In this document: positions 5,651 to 7,462 of the stretch, piece by piece | How positions within the stretch are numbered: position 1 is the first letter of the stretch | Layout of the letters: each line of letters starts with the position of its first letter | Assembly (NCBI GenBank): GCA_014381165.1 | Contig: JACMIM010000426.1 | Location: 1-7,462 of the forward strand | DNA length: 7,462 nucleotides | DNA from: Roseiflexaceae bacterium | GTDB taxonomy: Bacteria; Chloroflexota; Chloroflexia; Chloroflexales; Roseiflexaceae | Direction of reading: 5' to 3' | Notes under the pieces: generated by a model | Databases searched by the model: none | Told to the model about the DNA's origin: nothing | The model's input: the letters and a program-made list of their open reading frames with translations, nothing else | Made by a program: the position numbers and the translations under genes

Positions 5651-5735
5651 ATCTAGCGGGCAGATGCTTCGCCCTTACAATATCTATCCTCGTGCCGATC
5701 TAGCGGGCAAATGCTTCGCCCTTACAATATCTATC
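5651..5735. repeat. Two direct repeats of 38 bases at a 47-base period
   Basis: Bases 5651-5688 and 5698-5735 are identical except for one position (G5663 versus A5710). Each begins ATCTAGCGGGCA, contains ATGCTTCGCCC and ends ACAATATCTATC. The spacer between the copies is nine bases. Each carries an inverted copy of the GGGCGAAGCAT core found in the 33-base units. The copies are not part of a longer array, and the regular spacer of a CRISPR is absent. Confidence 0.85.
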
Positions 5736-5740
5736 ATCTA

Positions 5741-5814
5741 GCCCCCAGCCCCCAGCCCTCAGCCCTCAGCCCCCAGCCCTCAGCCCTCAGCCCTCAGCCC
5801 TCAGCCCTCAGCCC
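5741..5814. repeat. Heptanucleotide tandem array, GCCC(T/C)CA, ten full units
   Basis: Ten consecutive seven-base units run from 5741 to 5810, followed by a partial unit. Units 1, 2 and 5 read GCCCCCA and the other seven read GCCCTCA, so only the fifth base varies. On the zwf strand it reads as TGAGGGC repeats beginning just after the zwf stop codon. Short heptamer arrays of this kind (STRR-like) occur in filamentous cyanobacteria and similar genomes. Copy number is likely to vary between strains. Confidence 0.95.
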
Positions 5815-5818
5815 TTGC

Positions 5819-7348
5819 TCACAGCCGCCGCCACTCGCGGCCAGCGCGGGCCAGGAATTCGTCGGCGGCGCGCGGCCCCCAGCTACCAGCCGCGTAGGGT
5901 TCCGGCGGGGGCGCGTTTTGCCAGCCCGCTAGGATGGGTGTGATCAGCGACCACGAGGCATCGACCTCGTCCGATCGCGTAAACAGCGTCGAGTCGCCAA
6001 GCATGGCATCGAGCAGCAGGCGCTCGTAGGCCTCCGGCGATTCCACACCAAAAGCGGCGTTGTAGCGAAAGTCCATGGTCACGGGGCGAATCTGGGTCAG
6101 CTGGCCGGGCACCTTTGATTCGAACTTGAGCGAGATACCCTCATCCGGCTGAACTTTGATGGTCAGCACATTCGGCTCGATATCATTGAGCGGCCCTTGG
6201 TCGAAGATCATCAGCGGGGCGCTCCTGAACTGGATGGCGATCTCGCTGGCGCGCTTGGGCAGGCGCTTTCCGGTGCGTAGGTAGAATGGCACACCGGCCC
6301 AACGCCAATTCTCGACAAACATTTGCATGGCCACATAGGTTTCGGCGTGTGCGCCAGCAGGTACGCCCGCTTCTTCCAGGTAGCCGGGGACAGGCTTGCC
6401 AGCCTGCGTGCCAGCAGTGTACTGGCCGCGCACCGTGTATTTCGCCACCTCGTCGGGCGCGAGCGGGCGCATAGCGCGCAGCACCTTGACCTTTTCGTCG
6501 CGCACACTGTTGGCCTCGTAAAAGCCGGGCGGCTCCATGGCGGTCAGCGTCAGCAGCTGCATCAGGTGGTTCTGCACCATATCGCGGATCGCACCGGCCT
6601 GCTCGTAGTAGTTGCCGCGCCCTTCCACACCCACCGCTTCAGCCACCGTGATCTGCACATGATCGACATAGCGGCGGTTCCAGACCGGCTCGAAAATACC
6701 ATTGGCAAAGCGAAAGACCAGCAAGTTCTGCACGGTTTCCTTGCCCAGGTAGTGGTCGATCCGGTAGACCTGACTTTCGTCGAAGACCTTATGCACCTCG
6801 GCGTCCAGCTCGCGGGCGCTGGCCATATCCCTACCAAACGGCTTCTCGATAATAATCCGCGTCCAGCCGCCGCCCGGCGATTGGCGTAGGCCTGCCGCGC
6901 CCAGCTGCTGAATAATTGTTGTAAACGACTCAGGCCCAGTCGCCAGGTAGAACAGCCGGTTGCCGCTGGTGCCGCGCTCTGCATCGAGCGCGTTGAGCTT
7001 TTCGGCCAGCGCCTGGTAGCCAGCCGGGTCGTCGAACGACGATCGATTGTAGCTGATACCCTCGGCGAAGCTTTGCCAGAGCGGCTCTTCAAAGCCACTG
7101 CGCGAGAACTCTTGCACGTCCTCGACCAGTGTCTGGCGAAAATAGTCGTCGCTCCAATCGCGGCGGGCAAAGCCGATCACGCTGAAGCCCGGCGGCAGCA
7201 GCCGCTCGCGCTGGAGATTGTACAGCCCTGGCACCAGCTTGCGGTGTGTCAGATCGCCGGTTGCGCCAAAGATGACCATTGTGCATGGCTCCGGGGTGCG
7301 CTGCATGCGCATGCCCGAGCGCAGCGGGTTCACAGTTGGTTCTGTCAT
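5819..7348 (-). CDS. zwf: Glucose-6-phosphate 1-dehydrogenase
   Basis: The enzyme oxidises glucose 6-phosphate to 6-phosphogluconolactone with reduction of NADP+ (or NAD+), the entry step of the oxidative pentose phosphate pathway in the cytoplasm. At 509 residues it has normal full length. The N-terminal Rossmann fold carries GATGDLTHRK (28-37). EKPFG (168-172) is the conserved substrate-binding loop. RIDHYLGKE (196-204) is the family signature, with H199 expected to bind the phosphate. H261 in RDMVQNH matches the catalytic base, and its 62-residue distance from H199 equals that in the Leuconostoc enzyme (H178/H240). YLRTGKRLPKR lies in the C-terminal domain. ATG 7348 is preceded by AAGG three bases upstream, a modest ribosome binding site. 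opcA follows on the same strand after a repeat block, so the two probably act together. Nothing in the frame looks broken. Confidence 0.97.
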   Translation of the reverse strand: MTEPTVNPLRSGMRMQRTPEPCTMVIFGATGDLTHRKLVPGLYNLQRERLLPPGFSVIGFARRDWSDDYFRQTLVEDVQEFSRSGFEEPLWQSFAEGISYNRSSFDDPAGYQALAEKLNALDAERGTSGNRLFYLATGPESFTTIIQQLGAAGLRQSPGGGWTRIIIEKPFGRDMASARELDAEVHKVFDESQVYRIDHYLGKETVQNLLVFRFANGIFEPVWNRRYVDHVQITVAEAVGVEGRGNYYEQAGAIRDMVQNHLMQLLTLTAMEPPGFYEANSVRDEKVKVLRAMRPLAPDEVAKYTVRGQYTAGTQAGKPVPGYLEEAGVPAGAHAETYVAMQMFVENWRWAGVPFYLRTGKRLPKRASEIAIQFRSAPLMIFDQGPLNDIEPNVLTIKVQPDEGISLKFESKVPGQLTQIRPVTMDFRYNAAFGVESPEAYERLLLDAMLGDSTLFTRSDEVDASWSLITPILAGWQNAPPPEPYAAGSWGPRAADEFLARAGREWRRL

Positions 7349-7369
7349 ATGCCTTGTTGGAGTGAAATG

Positions 7370-7408
7370 ATATGGTGGGGGAGGGTTTCAATCCCCCCCC
7401 CACCATAT
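7370..7408. repeat. 16-bp hairpin with G/C homopolymer arms upstream of zwf
   Basis: ATATGGTGGGGGAGGG (7370-7385) pairs with 7393-7408 at 15 of 16 positions, leaving a seven-base loop TTTCAAT. The right arm contains nine consecutive C residues (7393-7401). It ends 21 bases before the zwf start codon, so it lies in the zwf leader or promoter. No U-tract follows on the zwf strand. Possible roles are an operator, a leader structure affecting translation, or the end of the upstream transcript. Confidence 0.75.
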
Positions 7409-7422
7409 AACCCCAACGTCTA

Positions 7423-7461
7423 CTAGAAGAATTTTTCCACCTGGTTAGGCAACGCCGCCAC
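7423..7461 (-). CDS. Possible C-terminal end of an upstream gene
   Basis: Reading leftward from the window edge, one frame encodes VAALPNQVEKFF followed by TAG (7423-7425) and, directly after, a second TAG. Codon choice resembles the neighbouring genes. The stop lies 74 bases before the zwf start on the same strand, so this could be the end of the preceding gene of the same unit. Twelve codons are too few to identify a product, and an open frame of this length can occur by chance. Confidence 0.3.
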   Translation of the reverse strand: MAALPNQVEKFF

Positions 7462-7462
7462 C

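Larger units (their letters stand above)
5468..5818. other. Repeat-filled spacer between zwf and opcA
   Basis: This spacer of about 350 bases replaces the short gap often seen between zwf and opcA. Reading with the genes (right to left) it holds a heptamer array, two copies of a 47-base-period repeat, an apparently unique stretch (about 5606-5650), two tandem 33-base units, and a hairpin just before opcA. A motif related to GGGGCGAAGCATC recurs five times: 5485-5497 (one mismatch), 5542-5554 and 5575-5587 in one orientation, and within 5660-5674 and 5707-5721 in the other. I see no credible gene and no clear terminator, so zwf and opcA may still be co-transcribed. Confidence 0.7.

Noticed and set aside
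5651..5735. Two 38-base direct repeats at a 47-base period as a mini CRISPR array
   Set aside because: The spacer is only nine bases, there are just two copies, and the repeat shares its core with neighbouring tandem repeats of a different layout.
5711..5932. Plus-strand open frame encoding repeated Ser-Pro-Gln-Pro-type residues
   Set aside because: It is a translation of the heptamer array running into the antisense of zwf. There is no ribosome binding site or domain.
7385..7404. GTTTCAATCC followed by a C-run resembles the start of a type I/III CRISPR repeat
   Set aside because: Only one copy is present and no second copy appears within the following 58 bases. The sequence is explained by the loop and right arm of the hairpin at 7370-7408.

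Overview
The window looks like chromosomal DNA from a high-GC Chloroflexota bacterium, probably class Chloroflexia (Roseiflexus/Kouleothrix-like). This is an inference from gene content: an RskA-type anti-sigma factor with its ECF sigma factor, a secreted DUF4397 protein, and a zwf-opcA pair of the type shared by Cyanobacteria, Actinobacteria and Chloroflexota. No rRNA or marker gene is present to prove it.

Left part (1-2866, all minus strand). A secreted DUF4397 repeat protein starts from a TTG at 793 behind a strong Shine-Dalgarno and runs off the left edge. A 436-base gap (794-1229) holds a strong dyad, a looser inverted repeat and a clear Rho-independent terminator. Upstream lie a membrane anti-sigma factor (RskA-like) and its ECF sigma factor (SigK-like), 62 bases apart and reading sigma then anti-sigma. 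The arrangement suggests an envelope-response module, with the surface protein as a candidate target.

Middle (2867-4354). A LacI-family regulator diverges from the sigma gene. It has an extended -10 promoter (TGC-TATAAT) overlapped upstream by a GCGCAAC-N10-GTTGCGC dyad that may be its own operator. It converges on opcA, and the space between the two stop codons is almost filled by a nested palindromic element of about 165 bases that looks like a MITE.

Right part (4355-7462, minus strand). zwf (glucose-6-phosphate dehydrogenase) is followed by opcA (its assembly/activator protein), which together form the oxidative pentose phosphate entry step. They are separated by about 350 bases of repeats: a heptamer array starting four bases after the zwf stop, two 47-base-period repeats, two 33-base tandem repeats, five copies of a GGGGCGAAGCATC-type motif in both orientations, and a perfect 10-bp hairpin in the opcA leader. 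OpcA carries a C-x5-C pair with the same spacing as the thioredoxin-controlled pair reported for Anabaena OpcA. A G/C-tract hairpin lies just upstream of zwf, and the last 39 bases may be the end of another minus-strand gene.

I see no CRISPR array, phage, toxin-antitoxin or defence system. The most distinctive content is the intergenic repeat architecture.
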